A DNA stretch of 31,703 nt from an uncultured Bacilli bacterium (GCA_934098555.1 CAKOOQ010000012.1:1-31703); one strand, 5' to 3'; positions 23,501 to 30,948 are shown, counted from the first letter of the stretch. The notes: generated from the sequence alone by a model not told the origin. A program made the numbers and translations.

Positions 23501-26293
23501 TCTAAAGAGAGTAATTCTTTAGTAACGGTTAATGTCTATGGCGGCACTATTTCAGGTGATATATATGGCGGAAGTAATGTTTCTAAAGTATTCGGGGCTA
23601 CCAAAGTCAATATTGGTGGCGAGAATGAACAAAATTTAAGTATTAAAGGTACCCTTTTTGGAGGTGGTAAAGCCTCATCGGCTGGAACGGATACATATGA
23701 TTATTCTTATATTGCCGTTACCAATGGCACGACTTTAAACATTGATGGTGAAGGTTACGAAACGTTTAAAATAGAGGGTAGTATCTTTGGTTCTGGAAAT
23801 GCCTCGACAACAGAGGGGGAAAGTAACATTTCTATTAAAAATTATGGGTCAGAAAATAACATTCAAAAAAATATCTCTTTTCAAAGAGCCACAAAAATTA
23901 TTTTGGAAAATTCTTACGTGGAGCTATCTGGAACAACCGATAGAACTAATGAGTTTGCGAGTGAAATATTTACACTAAGTCGAATTGATACTTTCGTTTT
24001 AAAAGGCGGCAGTACATTATACTTACAAAATGGTACCAACTTAGTAAAACAACTAGAAAGTAGAGATGATAAAAATAATTTTATGCGTAAAGATAACGTT
24101 TCGAATTATCTTTATGTCATGCAAGGTAAAAATATTAAAATAACCACTTCTCAAGATGCTTCTAGTTATGGTTCTGTTTTGGGCATGAGTTTTTTAGGCC
24201 TTTACGATAAAAATGGTGAAGATTATATTTTAGGCCTTTATGACAAAAATTTACCTTTGGGACAAGAAGTAAGTAGTGATATATCAAACACGTTTAATCT
24301 TGGAACCTATGTTTTGGGAGCCCATAGTAGCAATTATGAAGAAAATGGATTTATCACACATGTTTTACAAGATAATCGTTTAGCAAACGAAACTATTAAT
24401 CCAACCCCAAATGATCAAAATTATCATTTTTGGCGCTTGGGCAGTGAAACTGAGGTTATTAATATCGGCCTTAATGCAAGTAAGTATGAAACACTTGGCA
24501 AACATACCAAAGTTACTTTATCTTCAGCCAATCAAAATACCACTTATTTTATTAAATCTATCAGTACCGAAAACTTTACAGGTGAACTTTTAAATCCGAG
24601 TGAGTTGAAAAATTATTATGCCAATCAAAAAGATGCCAATAATAAAATGGCTTTAACGATGAGAGTGTCCGGTAGTGAGTGGGAAAGTGAAAAAGAATAC
24701 TTCTTTACCTCATTAAATTCTGGTACCGTCAGTAGTGAAGAGGCTTTTAAAACGTCCAATGTCATCTCGGCACCCAGTTTAGAGTTTTATTTAAATAATG
24801 CTAAAAATATTAGTGAAGAAGCTTCAAAAGGAACGATTACGATTCGTTTAGTAGCGGAACGAAGAATAAGTGCCCTAGAAATAGAAACGAAAGATATTGT
24901 CTTTAACATTAATGTAAAAACAATGGTTTATGATGATATTGACTATGAAACAAACTTGATTAGTGGCCGGCAAACGATTCCTTTCGCGACAACATCGGTT
25001 AGTATCAGTCCCTATTCGTCTTTATCTTTATCTGTCATTGCAACAGGTAAAAGTCTTAATATTTATGAAAATAAAACGTATCATCGTTATTTAACCAGTA
25101 GTGTTTCTTTGCCTTACAATACTAAAATCACAATGATAGATTTATCAGGGTCTAATTATGTGGATAAAACAAGTAGTAAAAATCCTAAAACGTATTATTA
25201 CATTGTTTCAAAAAGTGATGTTCAAAATAATACGTTAAATTATCCTTTAAGTTTATTTAGAGAAATGGGAACTTATGACACCCACTATCTTTATGATGAT
25301 AAAACAAGTTATTACACCGATGGCTATATTTCAGAAAACTTCTTGTTTTATATCGATTTTGAAGATGTAACAACTCCTTTAGAGGTTAAAAATGATTATT
25401 CATTAGGTTTTTTAAATCTCTTAGATGATAATACTCCTTTAATTCGTCCCAATACGAGTACGGTTCAAACGACTCTTTATAACGTTGTGAGTCCAACCGA
25501 TACCTTTAATTTTAAAACTATCACTCTTGATAAAGACAGTTACTATTCTAAAGATAATTTAAATGTTCATTTAGAAATTGATACTAAAAATAAAATGATT
25601 GAAACAAGTTTACAAGATAAATCTTTAGCTTTAGGCGTCTTCCTTTTAAAAGAAGAAAATGGTGTGTATACTTCCGTTTCCTCCTCTTCTTTAATGGGGT
25701 TAGAATTTAATTTAGATAATAAAACCTATACCCCTTTGGCAAGTGGTGAAGGTAAGTTTTTCCTTTCTCCTAATGTAACGAATCTTGCCAAAGATTTAAA
25801 AATTAATTTAGAAAAGGCTCCTTTAGAAGCGGGAAATTATAAAATTCAATTTAATCTTTATGTGACCGGCCAAAATTTCATTAATAATGAAGTAATGCTT
25901 TCTTCTTATTCGCATATTTTTGAAATAAAGGATACAAGTTACGGTTTGAAGGTTGAAGCAAAAAAAGAACAAAGAGTTATTGATACTTCAAAAGAAGAAA
26001 ACCATTTAGACTTTACTTTGACGTATCAGTCTTCTTTAAAAAATCCTAATATTCGCGTAAGTTTAAAAGATAAACAAGGTAACTTAGAGGATATTACTTC
26101 CTTCGTTCAAAATGATTTAAAAAGTACAACAGAAACCCATATCTTTAAGTTATTTACAACGCCCACTAAAACAAATGAGGGAACCTTTATTTTTAGAGAT
26201 AACATAAAAACAGGTGCTTATGATTTTATCTTTGCCCTTTATGATGAAGACAAATATATAGGGGAAACTTCTTTAAATATTATTATTAAATAG
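20522..26293 (+). CDS. Giant secreted repeat protein, 1923 residues, with YGGG repeats
   Basis: The gene starts with GTG 20522, 11 nt after GGAG. Signal peptide 1-28 ends KTYADSD. Residues about 45-165 resemble an InlB/B-repeat-like domain (YSFTGWKI, VFQPGDIIS). Residues about 480-1095 form a repeat zone in which VYGGG, IYGGG or VFGGG recurs every 20-40 residues, with intervening strands such as ITVTLKG, VNLNIT and TLNVLD; this predicts a beta-solenoid. Residues about 1100-1923 look like serial beta-sandwich domains. No LPXTG motif, C-terminal anchor or choline/GW repeat is present, so retention must come from the fibre or wall binding. It is the last gene of the operon and probably the adhesin. 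Confidence 0.8.
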   Translation: MKKKYIVLMILTLFLCGTLMVLLSKTYADSDVIGENTILTTLKDNYDDLYLDVTFQSGTQDVITSKTVTLTANSINGYITLPSSFKETTSFLSDKIKEQLDDETFIASDGYTYSFTGWKIKDSREYLPSKTVFQPGDIISYDDLNVNNNGTLILEAIFGRVTFLQNKYTGRYYTDYWLYDKETTEDGRYEKTGAWNYTYENNLLTINKGTDVHNPIASLDLAYYIFTEEKESLYYNPYLNVIMLTGDYDYVKSSSVAQKENHYFTDYAKYSKTFTKNKETFTALDEAYDSSKNYVWEDYVAQKSVWGGYLLTTDATPSVTYKSLGHTNYNLYFNGFGYSDAVYTSMRLDNVNWGRMPNDTTKRPLKTSPSNISSETSFTSRSRTEKGKGLLLEITRRNKKTDAGNGYVIRTNDFEYAVINGNEFGSMQNGWSGSYNLPYDFHWYIGGNTVINDYITLGVTTTNATFDMQSNMNYYLTVTGGKIVGIYGASASTRSHDAGNRFINIVGDKGNSTTSNPQIRTIYGAGNVSSLTGNTSVNIIGDTNILGNVYGGGYVYSATLYGTSNVNIKDSTIAGSVYGGGFNGNVETDENGKGGYVNLNITSSLVKGNIFGIGQGGSQNFFMEYPKSFSKSTTYNYYPWDTEKLLPTDSDFASLKNSLYGDYDTDWSWEKPATGFPFMVLDETSSEYGIVCTSAYKGIRWISMAADNITFSRSRNFSYLSLAYARKDVTIQINDSTIGTSSNHLGNIYGGGSIAVVHGDIKIDLNHSTVYGTIYGGGDGASKPSTVKMYGPMKEEGYTPPSYTYKTDGTVAIAGNESVGKLPYLGEFSWTSEETVKEMGGIDYDNKKLWSYNTEGLGSVKGSITLTIQDSTLSKNVYGGGNEGYVNNGITLNVINTTIADTVYGGGNEGEVTGDITVTLKGVTSKEVYAGSFAADVNGSTTLNVLDSQISQSVYGGNNSDGIVSNNITVTLKGTTKVMKDVFGGGNLAIVGTSKESNSLVTVNVYGGTISGDIYGGSNVSKVFGATKVNIGGENEQNLSIKGTLFGGGKASSAGTDTYDYSYIAVTNGTTLNIDGEGYETFKIEGSIFGSGNASTTEGESNISIKNYGSENNIQKNISFQRATKIILENSYVELSGTTDRTNEFASEIFTLSRIDTFVLKGGSTLYLQNGTNLVKQLESRDDKNNFMRKDNVSNYLYVMQGKNIKITTSQDASSYGSVLGMSFLGLYDKNGEDYILGLYDKNLPLGQEVSSDISNTFNLGTYVLGAHSSNYEENGFITHVLQDNRLANETINPTPNDQNYHFWRLGSETEVINIGLNASKYETLGKHTKVTLSSANQNTTYFIKSISTENFTGELLNPSELKNYYANQKDANNKMALTMRVSGSEWESEKEYFFTSLNSGTVSSEEAFKTSNVISAPSLEFYLNNAKNISEEASKGTITIRLVAERRISALEIETKDIVFNINVKTMVYDDIDYETNLISGRQTIPFATTSVSISPYSSLSLSVIATGKSLNIYENKTYHRYLTSSVSLPYNTKITMIDLSGSNYVDKTSSKNPKTYYYIVSKSDVQNNTLNYPLSLFREMGTYDTHYLYDDKTSYYTDGYISENFLFYIDFEDVTTPLEVKNDYSLGFLNLLDDNTPLIRPNTSTVQTTLYNVVSPTDTFNFKTITLDKDSYYSKDNLNVHLEIDTKNKMIETSLQDKSLALGVFLLKEENGVYTSVSSSSLMGLEFNLDNKTYTPLASGEGKFFLSPNVTNLAKDLKINLEKAPLEAGNYKIQFNLYVTGQNFINNEVMLSSYSHIFEIKDTSYGLKVEAKKEQRVIDTSKEENHLDFTLTYQSSLKNPNIRVSLKDKQGNLEDITSFVQNDLKSTTETHIFKLFTTPTKTNEGTFIFRDNIKTGAYDFIFALYDEDKYIGETSLNIIIK

Positions 26294-26326
26294 AAACTTA
26301 ATTATGGAAAATGATTAAGTTTTTTT
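26294..26326 (+). terminator. Rho-independent terminator of the fibre operon
   Basis: AAACTTAAT (26294-26302) pairs with ATTAAGTTT (26314-26322), 9 bp, followed by T to 26326. Confidence 0.88.
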
Positions 26327-26401
26327 GATACAACGTTGCAATAAAAATGCGTTGAAATCAGCATTTTAAGAATGATTAAACCTGTTAAAAACTAAAACAT
26401 G

Positions 26402-26430
26402 TTGACTTTATCATTTTTTAATTGTATATA
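26402..26430 (+). promoter_or_regulatory. Promoter of the SEC-C small gene
   Basis: TTGACT (26402-26407), 17 nt, then TATATA (26425-26430). Confidence 0.7.
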
Positions 26431-26477
26431 TAAGACAGTTGAAATATGTCTAGTTATAGAAGGCGAGGAATATACTA

Positions 26478-26648
26478 ATGGCAAGTATTAAATTTATACA
26501 ATTTTTTAATCATTTTAATGCAACTAATATAAAAGAATATGATACTTTGCCAACCTATATAAGAAATTGCATAGATCATCCTGATAATAATATTGTTTAT
26601 ATCTCTTGTGGCTCAGGACGCAAATATAAACAATGTTGTGGTAAATAA
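26478..26648 (+). CDS. Small SEC-C motif protein, 56 residues
   Basis: This ORF was found by eye. ATG 26478 follows GGCGAGGAA and has a good promoter upstream. The product ends SCGSGRKYKQCCGK, a SEC-C zinc motif like that at the SecA C-terminus, but the first cysteine of CxC is Ile here, so zinc binding may be impaired. The first 40 residues are unlike SecA. The last 14 codons are the first of three copies of this 3' end in the window, so the gene is a likely insertion target and its body may come from an earlier exchange. Confidence 0.6.
   Translation: MASIKFIQFFNHFNATNIKEYDTLPTYIRNCIDHPDNNIVYISCGSGRKYKQCCGK
26607..26648 (+). repeat. SEC-C 3'-end repeat, copy 1
   Basis: Encodes CGSGRKYKQCCGK and stop. 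Differences from the other two copies are all synonymous (TCA for AGT; AAA/AAG, CAA/CAG, GGT/GGA). Confidence 0.85.
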
Positions 26649-26660
26649 TAATTAAAATCG

Positions 26661-26699
26661 GCGTAAACCCAAGTAATATAAGGGTTTGCGCTATTTTTA
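26661..26699 (+). terminator. Terminator after SEC-C copy 1
   Basis: GCGTAAACCC (26661-26670) pairs with GGGTTTGCGC (26682-26691), 10 bp with one G-T, followed by a T-rich run. Confidence 0.85.
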
Positions 26700-26740
26700 T
26701 ACAATTCTCAAAAATTGTAAAAAATTACAACTTAAAAATT

Positions 26741-26760
26741 TTAGATAAGTTTTAGATAAG
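26741..26760 (+). repeat. TTAGATAAG direct repeat pair
   Basis: Copies at 26741-26749 and 26752-26760, period 11 nt; a third lies at 26822-26830. Related pairs flank the other SEC-C repeats. Confidence 0.75.
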
Positions 26761-26843
26761 TATTTCAGAATTATCGAAGTGTTTCAATCCCTTATAAAAT
26801 AAGGTTAAAATGCTTATAAAATTAGATAAGCTTTTTGTGAAAT

Positions 26844-26872
26844 TTGCCAAATTACAAGAAAAGTGCTATAAT
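26844..26872 (+). promoter_or_regulatory. Promoter of the T-box/MetRS unit
   Basis: TTGCCA (26844-26849), 17 nt, then TATAAT (26867-26872). Confidence 0.82.
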
Positions 26873-26879
26873 TTACTCA

Positions 26880-27163
26880 TTCACAAAGCCATTGCGAGGA
26901 AGAGTAAAAAAATATAAAGCATTTTAGAGAACTCTGTTAGGTGAAAAAGAGGATGTAAGTATTTTTTGAACATGGCCCTCAAGGCGAATGACTGAAAGAC
27001 TCTTAGTAGGTCATTACGGGAATGCCCGTTATAGCAGATACCTATAACTATGCAAAAGACATAAGTAGGTTAGTGAGTTTAATACAGTAATGTATTAATA
27101 AATAAGAGTGGTAACGTGAATATATTCACCTCTTAGAGACTTAGTGTTTCTAAGAGGTTTTTT
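26880..27163 (+). promoter_or_regulatory. T-box leader for methionine
   Basis: A structured leader of about 280 nt lies between promoter and start codon. AAGAG (27104-27108) and CTCTT (27130-27134) form the antiterminator around TGGT (27109-27112), which pairs with a tRNA end in ACCA. The competing terminator (27129-27140 with 27146-27157, then six T) uses the same CTCTT. The specifier is probably ATG at 26988-26990 on the 3' side of stem I (GAATGACTGAAAGAC); this placement is inference. Uncharged tRNA-Met would allow read-through into the synthetase gene. Confidence 0.88.
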
Positions 27164-27186
27164 GTTTAAAGAAGGAGGGAGAAAAT

Positions 27187-28818
27187 ATGAATATTATAAT
27201 TGGAATTAGTTGGCCTTTTGCAAATGGAGAACTCCATATAGGTCATGCAGCAAGTAGTTTACCAGGAGATGTTATATCTAGATACCATAGACTTAAAGGA
27301 GATAAAGTTATATTAGTATCTGGTACTGATTGTCATGGTACACCGACTGAAGTAAAAGCATTGCAGGAAAATAAAAGTCCAAAAGAAATAGTAGATGATT
27401 GCCATGTTTCATTTTCTAAAGATTTTAAAGACCTTGGTATAAGTTTTGACTTATACAATAGAACAGATAATCCTTATCATAAAGAGTTTGTTCAGGAACA
27501 ATTTGTTAAATACTACAACAATGGTTATTTAGAAGAAAAGGAGGAAGAACAATTATATTGTGATCACTGCAAATTATTTTTAGCAGATCGTTACATTATT
27601 GGTATTTGTCCTAAATGTGGATCTGAAATAAAAGGTGATGAATGTGAAAAATGTGGAAGTTTACTTACAATCGATGAAGTAAAAGAAACTAAATGTGCTA
27701 TATGTGGTAATAAGGCATCATATAAGAAAAATAGAAATTTATATTTTAAACTTTCAATCTTTCAAGACAATATAAAAGAATTATTAGATTCTAAAAGAAA
27801 TGATTGGAGAGAAAATGCTGTTAATTTCACTGAAAGATATCTTAAAGAAGGAATACCTGATAGATGTGCATCTCGTACTTTAAACTATGGTATTGATATA
27901 CCAATAGAAGGATTTAAAGATAAAAAAATATATGGTTGGTTTGAAAATGTATGGGGATATGTAACTGCTAGTAAAAAATATGCTGAAGAAAATAAATTAA
28001 ATTGGGAAGATTTTTGGAAAGGAAATAATAGCAAAATATATTTAGTTCATGCAAAAGATAATATTCCATTTCATACAGTTATATTTCCATCATTATTACT
28101 AGCAACCAATGATAATTATAGATTGCCTGATAAAATAGTGTCAGATGAATATATAACTATTGAAGGAGAAAAATTATCCAAGAGTAAAGGTAACTATATT
28201 ACATTAAGACATTTATTAGATAATTATCCAGTAGATGCTATTAGATATTATTTTAGTATTAATAATCCTGAAACAAGAGATTTCAATTTCACTTATGAAG
28301 GTTTTATTAATTCTATTAATGGAGAGTTACTTGGTAAATGGGGTAACTTTGTTAATAGAACATTGCAATTTATTAATAAATCATTTTATGGTAATTTAAG
28401 CAGTAGTAATATTGATTCAACAATTGAAGCTAAGTTAAAAGATTTATATATTAATATTGGTAATGATATTGATAATGGAGATACAAAAGAAGGTTTATCA
28501 AAAATATTTGTTTTTATAAACTATTCAAATAAGTATTTTGATGAAAATGAACCATGGAAATTAGCAAAAGAAGATGTAATCAAATGTGAAGATATTTTAT
28601 ATAATTGTTGTAATATTATATTTAATATAAATAATTTACTTAAACCATACTTTGTAGAAACAACAAAAAAGGTAGAAGAATATTTAAATAGCAATATTAG
28701 CAGCTGGAATTATCAAAAATTAGAAAAGGTTGAATTATCAGAAGAAATAAATCCATTATTTATCAGATATGATAAAAAAGTAATTGATCAAGAAAGAAAA
28801 CTTCTAAATAAAAATTAA
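27187..28818 (+). CDS. metG: Methionyl-tRNA synthetase, probable accessory copy
   Basis: The 543-residue product starts at ATG 27187 after AAGGAGGGAG. The class I signatures are HIGH (17-20, in GELHIGHAASS) and KLSKS (about 329-333). Four CxxC knuckles between about residues 125 and 178 (CDHC, CPKC, CEKC, CAIC) give the two-zinc form found in archaeal-type MetRS and in MetRS2 of Gram-positive bacteria. The C-terminal tRNA-binding EMAP domain is absent. A MetRS of this two-zinc type can tolerate inhibitors of the common bacterial enzyme, so an accessory, resistance-like role is possible. ATA/AGA-rich codons, its own T-box and the repeat-bounded setting point to transfer. Whether the host has another metG cannot be seen. 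Confidence 0.93.
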   Translation: MNIIIGISWPFANGELHIGHAASSLPGDVISRYHRLKGDKVILVSGTDCHGTPTEVKALQENKSPKEIVDDCHVSFSKDFKDLGISFDLYNRTDNPYHKEFVQEQFVKYYNNGYLEEKEEEQLYCDHCKLFLADRYIIGICPKCGSEIKGDECEKCGSLLTIDEVKETKCAICGNKASYKKNRNLYFKLSIFQDNIKELLDSKRNDWRENAVNFTERYLKEGIPDRCASRTLNYGIDIPIEGFKDKKIYGWFENVWGYVTASKKYAEENKLNWEDFWKGNNSKIYLVHAKDNIPFHTVIFPSLLLATNDNYRLPDKIVSDEYITIEGEKLSKSKGNYITLRHLLDNYPVDAIRYYFSINNPETRDFNFTYEGFINSINGELLGKWGNFVNRTLQFINKSFYGNLSSSNIDSTIEAKLKDLYINIGNDIDNGDTKEGLSKIFVFINYSNKYFDENEPWKLAKEDVIKCEDILYNCCNIIFNINNLLKPYFVETTKKVEEYLNSNISSWNYQKLEKVELSEEINPLFIRYDKKVIDQERKLLNKN

Positions 28819-28857
28819 GATTATTTAAAAATTGTAAAAAATTAAAATCAAATTATT

Positions 28858-28878
28858 TTAGATAAGTTTTTAGATAAG
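28858..28878 (+). repeat. TTAGATAAG direct repeat pair
   Basis: Copies at 28858-28866 and 28870-28878, period 12 nt, just before SEC-C copy 2. AAAAATTGTAAAAAATT upstream matches the sequence before the pair at 26741. Confidence 0.75.
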
Positions 28879-29029
28879 TTATGCTAGGTTTGCCGGGTGC
28901 TCCGGAGTGCTCTGGGGTGCAACCAAGTGCCGAATTAACGAGCCAAGTGCTCCCGAAAACTCCCAAAATCCCGAATACAAAGGGCCTTGTGGCAGTGGAC
29001 GCAAGTATAAACAGTGTTGTGGAAAATAA
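28874..29029 (+). pseudogene. SEC-C gene 3' fragment (copy 2), GC-rich upstream part
   Basis: The frame is open from 28874 to the stop at 29027-29029 and encodes EPSAPENSQNPEYKGP and then CGSGRKYKQCCGK. No ATG or ribosome site is present; GTG 28907 is the only possible start. The part 28883-28975 is unusually GC-rich for the window. It reads like the C-terminal tail of a SecA- or SEC-C-type protein, cut at the repeat border. Copy 2 of the shared end is 28985-29029. Confidence 0.55.
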
Positions 29030-29068
29030 GCTCGTAAAGCCATATAAATAAAGGCTTGCGAGCTTTTT
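29030..29068 (+). terminator. Terminator after SEC-C copy 2
   Basis: GCTCGTAAAGCC (29030-29041) pairs with GGCTTGCGAGC (29053-29063) with one bulge, followed by five T. Confidence 0.75.
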
Positions 29069-29093
29069 GCTACTTACAATTTTTAGGTAATTT
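29061..29093 (+). repeat. 33-nt exact repeat after SEC-C copy 2
   Basis: These 33 bases (start AGCTTTTTGCTACTTAC) are identical to 31520-31552 after copy 3. Then follows TTAGATACG at 29111-29119, the counterpart of the TTAGATAAG pair. Confidence 0.85.
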
Positions 29094-29147
29094 CACCCCG
29101 AAAAAGTCGTTTAGATACGTTTTTTTAGCCAAAAACGCCAAAATTAA

Positions 29148-29161
29148 ATAACAAATGTTAT
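29148..29161 (+). promoter_or_regulatory. Operator 1 of the TetR-type regulator
   Basis: ATAACAAATGTTAT: inverted arms ATAACA and TGTTAT. Identical to 29202-29215, one on each side of the promoter. Confidence 0.75.
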
Positions 29162-29168
29162 CTTTATG

Positions 29169-29196
29169 TTGACAAATTAGAGATATAGTGTATAAT
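29169..29196 (+). promoter_or_regulatory. Promoter of the TetR-methyltransferase operon
   Basis: TTGACA (29169-29174), 16 nt, then TATAAT (29191-29196); bracketed by the two operators. Confidence 0.85.
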
Positions 29197-29201
29197 TTGA
29201 A

Positions 29202-29215
29202 ATAACAAATGTTAT
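29202..29215 (+). promoter_or_regulatory. Operator 2 of the TetR-type regulator
   Basis: Second exact copy of ATAACAAATGTTAT, just after the -10 box. Confidence 0.75.
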
Positions 29216-29240
29216 TTTATACGTTTGCGAGGTGATGTTT

Positions 29241-29795
29241 ATGGCTAGAACAATTAAATATTCTAAAGAAGATATATTGGAGAAAAGTGTTGATTTTATA
29301 AAAGAGCAAGGATACTCAAAACTAACAGTTAGAGAACTTGCTAATTATATAGGATGTTCAACACAACCAATATTTAAAAATTATGCTAACTTTGATATGT
29401 ATAAAGAAGATCTTAAATTTTATTTAAGAAAAGATTATTCAGCTTTTATTTATAAATATGTAGATATAAAAGATTATTTATATACAATAAGTTATGCATA
29501 TGCTTTCTATGCAAAGAAAGAACCAAATGTATTCTTTACGTTATTTATGACCGACTTTGCTGATTCTAGAACAGTAGAAGAAGTATTAAATACTGATAGA
29601 AATATGGAAACGATTAATGCAATGGTAAAGCAATATAAAATATCTTTAGAAGAAGCAAAAAGAGTATACCGTGAAGTTAGATTTTATACTCATGGTATAG
29701 CAACACAATTATGTGTTAATAGTATTAAATTAACTGATAGAGAAATAAAAGATTTAATTAAAAATAATATAGAAATAAATATAAGGGGGATATAA
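29241..29795 (+). CDS. TetR/AcrR-family transcriptional regulator
   Basis: The 184-residue product starts at ATG 29241, 5 nt after GAGGTGA; GTG 29232 is part of that site. The N-terminal helix-turn-helix is clear (LTVRELANYIGCSTQPIFKN, about 28-47, with the usual F/Y ending). The C-terminal domain is helical, of ligand-sensing type (WHG-like regulators end this way). It probably represses its own operon through the two 14-bp operators and is induced by an unknown ligand. The methyltransferase gene begins 2 nt after its stop. Confidence 0.88.
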   Translation: MARTIKYSKEDILEKSVDFIKEQGYSKLTVRELANYIGCSTQPIFKNYANFDMYKEDLKFYLRKDYSAFIYKYVDIKDYLYTISYAYAFYAKKEPNVFFTLFMTDFADSRTVEEVLNTDRNMETINAMVKQYKISLEEAKRVYREVRFYTHGIATQLCVNSIKLTDREIKDLIKNNIEINIRGI

Positions 29796-29797
29796 TT

Positions 29798-30433
29798 ATG
29801 AATTTATATGAAAGAAATCAAAAACAAAGAACATTCTTTAATGAGAAAATAGATTCTTATGATGATGTACATAGTACTTATATGGAAACTAAGAAAACAT
29901 TAGGGGATAGTTTAGATAAAGAAACTAAAAAAATATTAGACTTAGGAGCTGGTACAGGTTTAGAATTAATTCATGTGTTTGAATTATTTCCAAGTGCTGA
30001 AGTTACAGTCATAGATATTACCGAAAACATGCTTGAAGAACTAAAGAAAAGAAGTTTTGCAGATCATGTAACAACTATATGTGGAGATTTCTTCGAAGTT
30101 GAGTTTGGAGATGATTATGATGCAGTTATATCTACATCAGCACTTCATCATTTCAAAATCGAAGAAAAAATTAAACTATATAAAAAGATTTATGATTGTT
30201 TAAAAGAAAATGGTCAATTCATTAATTGTGATAAAATAGCTTTAACTCAAGAAATAGAAGATGGGCAATTGTACGAATTAGAACATAATATTGAAAATCA
30301 TAAACATATAGATACACCACTTACTTTTGAACATGAGATAGAAGTATTAAAAAGGGTTGGTTTTGAAGATATAACTTCAAGTAATGTAGATAAAGATGAT
30401 TATAGTCTTATTAAGGCTAGAAAATTAAAATAA
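29798..30433 (+). CDS. Class I SAM-dependent methyltransferase
   Basis: The 211-residue product starts at ATG 29798 after AAGGGGG. Motif I is LDLGAGTGLE (about 46-55), motif II VIDITENML (about 73-81), then CGDFFEV (about 96) and the motif IV strand DAVISTSALHHF (about 108-119). This is the Methyltransf_25/UbiE-like fold for small-molecule substrates. Being under a TetR regulator suggests a drug- or metabolite-modifying role, but the substrate is not readable. A strong terminator follows. Confidence 0.88.
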   Translation: MNLYERNQKQRTFFNEKIDSYDDVHSTYMETKKTLGDSLDKETKKILDLGAGTGLELIHVFELFPSAEVTVIDITENMLEELKKRSFADHVTTICGDFFEVEFGDDYDAVISTSALHHFKIEEKIKLYKKIYDCLKENGQFINCDKIALTQEIEDGQLYELEHNIENHKHIDTPLTFEHEIEVLKRVGFEDITSSNVDKDDYSLIKARKLK

Positions 30434-30451
30434 TAATAGTCAATAATTTAT

Positions 30452-30480
30452 AAAAAGCACTTAGTAAAGAGTGCTTTTTC
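30452..30480 (+). terminator. Terminator after the methyltransferase gene
   Basis: AAAAAGCACT (30452-30461) pairs with AGTGCTTTTT (30470-30479); A-rich on one side and T-rich on the other, so it could act in both directions. Confidence 0.88.
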
Positions 30481-30485
30481 CATTT

Positions 30486-30514
30486 TTGACAGATATTAAA
30501 AGTCGTGGTATATT
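30486..30514 (+). promoter_or_regulatory. Strong promoter of the small-gene unit
   Basis: Consensus TTGACA (30486-30491), 17 nt, then TATATT (30509-30514). Transcription should start near 30521, about 210 nt before the first gene. Confidence 0.82.
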
Positions 30515-30521
30515 TTAACTA

Positions 30522-30608
30522 GCTAATAAAATCCAAACAGGAATTTATTAGCACTAAAAAAGCTATCTTTTAAAGATAGCAATAGAAATGTGCCCGACCA
30601 AAGCACAA
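30522..30608 (+). promoter_or_regulatory. Structured 5' leader
   Basis: The predicted RNA opens with a 13-bp hairpin with one mismatch (30522-30534 with 30540-30552, loop AAACA), then a second one (GCTATCT 30562-30568 with AGATAGC 30574-30580). Bases 30591-30606 pair with 30951-30968 beyond the next gene. No T run follows the hairpins. It may control expression or be part of a small RNA; I cannot match a known riboswitch. Confidence 0.5.
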
Positions 30609-30732
30609 AGCAAATAATATAGCAATGAATGTTATATGACTATATTACAATATTAGTATATCATATTTTTATTTGGTTTACAATGTTTTATAGTTATTTA
30701 GCATTCCACTTTACAGGAAGGAGGAATTCTTA

Positions 30733-30948
30733 ATGACTAGAGTAAAATGCATAAAAGAAAATGACACAGGAAGAAATATCTTGTTTCAAAATGTTGGTAA
30801 TCATGAAATAATGGATAGAAAAACGTTTGTAAGTAGAATAAAAAATCCTAATTCTTCTTATCACCAAGATTATGTAGTAAAGAAAATAAATGGAATAGAA
30901 ACACCAGTATCTAAACCTGATGGCAACAAGAAAAACAATTTAGAATAA
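30733..30948 (+). CDS. Small protein, 71 residues, possibly DUF3892-like
   Basis: ATG 30733 follows GGAAGGAGG. The product starts MTRVKCIKENDTGRNI and ends INGIETPVSKPDGNKKNNLE in two recognisable parts: a short beta/alpha body and a PDG-x-K-x-NNL end. That end recalls small DUF3892-type proteins of mobile elements and phages; the match is from memory and weak. It is enclosed by complementary sequences (30591-30606 and 30951-30968), an uncommon layout. Confidence 0.6.
   Translation: MTRVKCIKENDTGRNILFQNVGNHEIMDRKTFVSRIKNPNSSYHQDYVVKKINGIETPVSKPDGNKKNNLE

Larger units (their letters stand above)
26649..28984 (+). mobile_element. Putative SEC-C-bounded segment 1 (T-box and MetRS)
   Basis: The segment lies between SEC-C end copies 1 and 2. 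TTAGATAAG pairs are found near both ends (26741, 28858), each next to AAAAATTGTAAAAAATT. It carries one transcription unit with atypical codon use and no recombinase. Mobility is inferred from the repeats. Confidence 0.5.
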
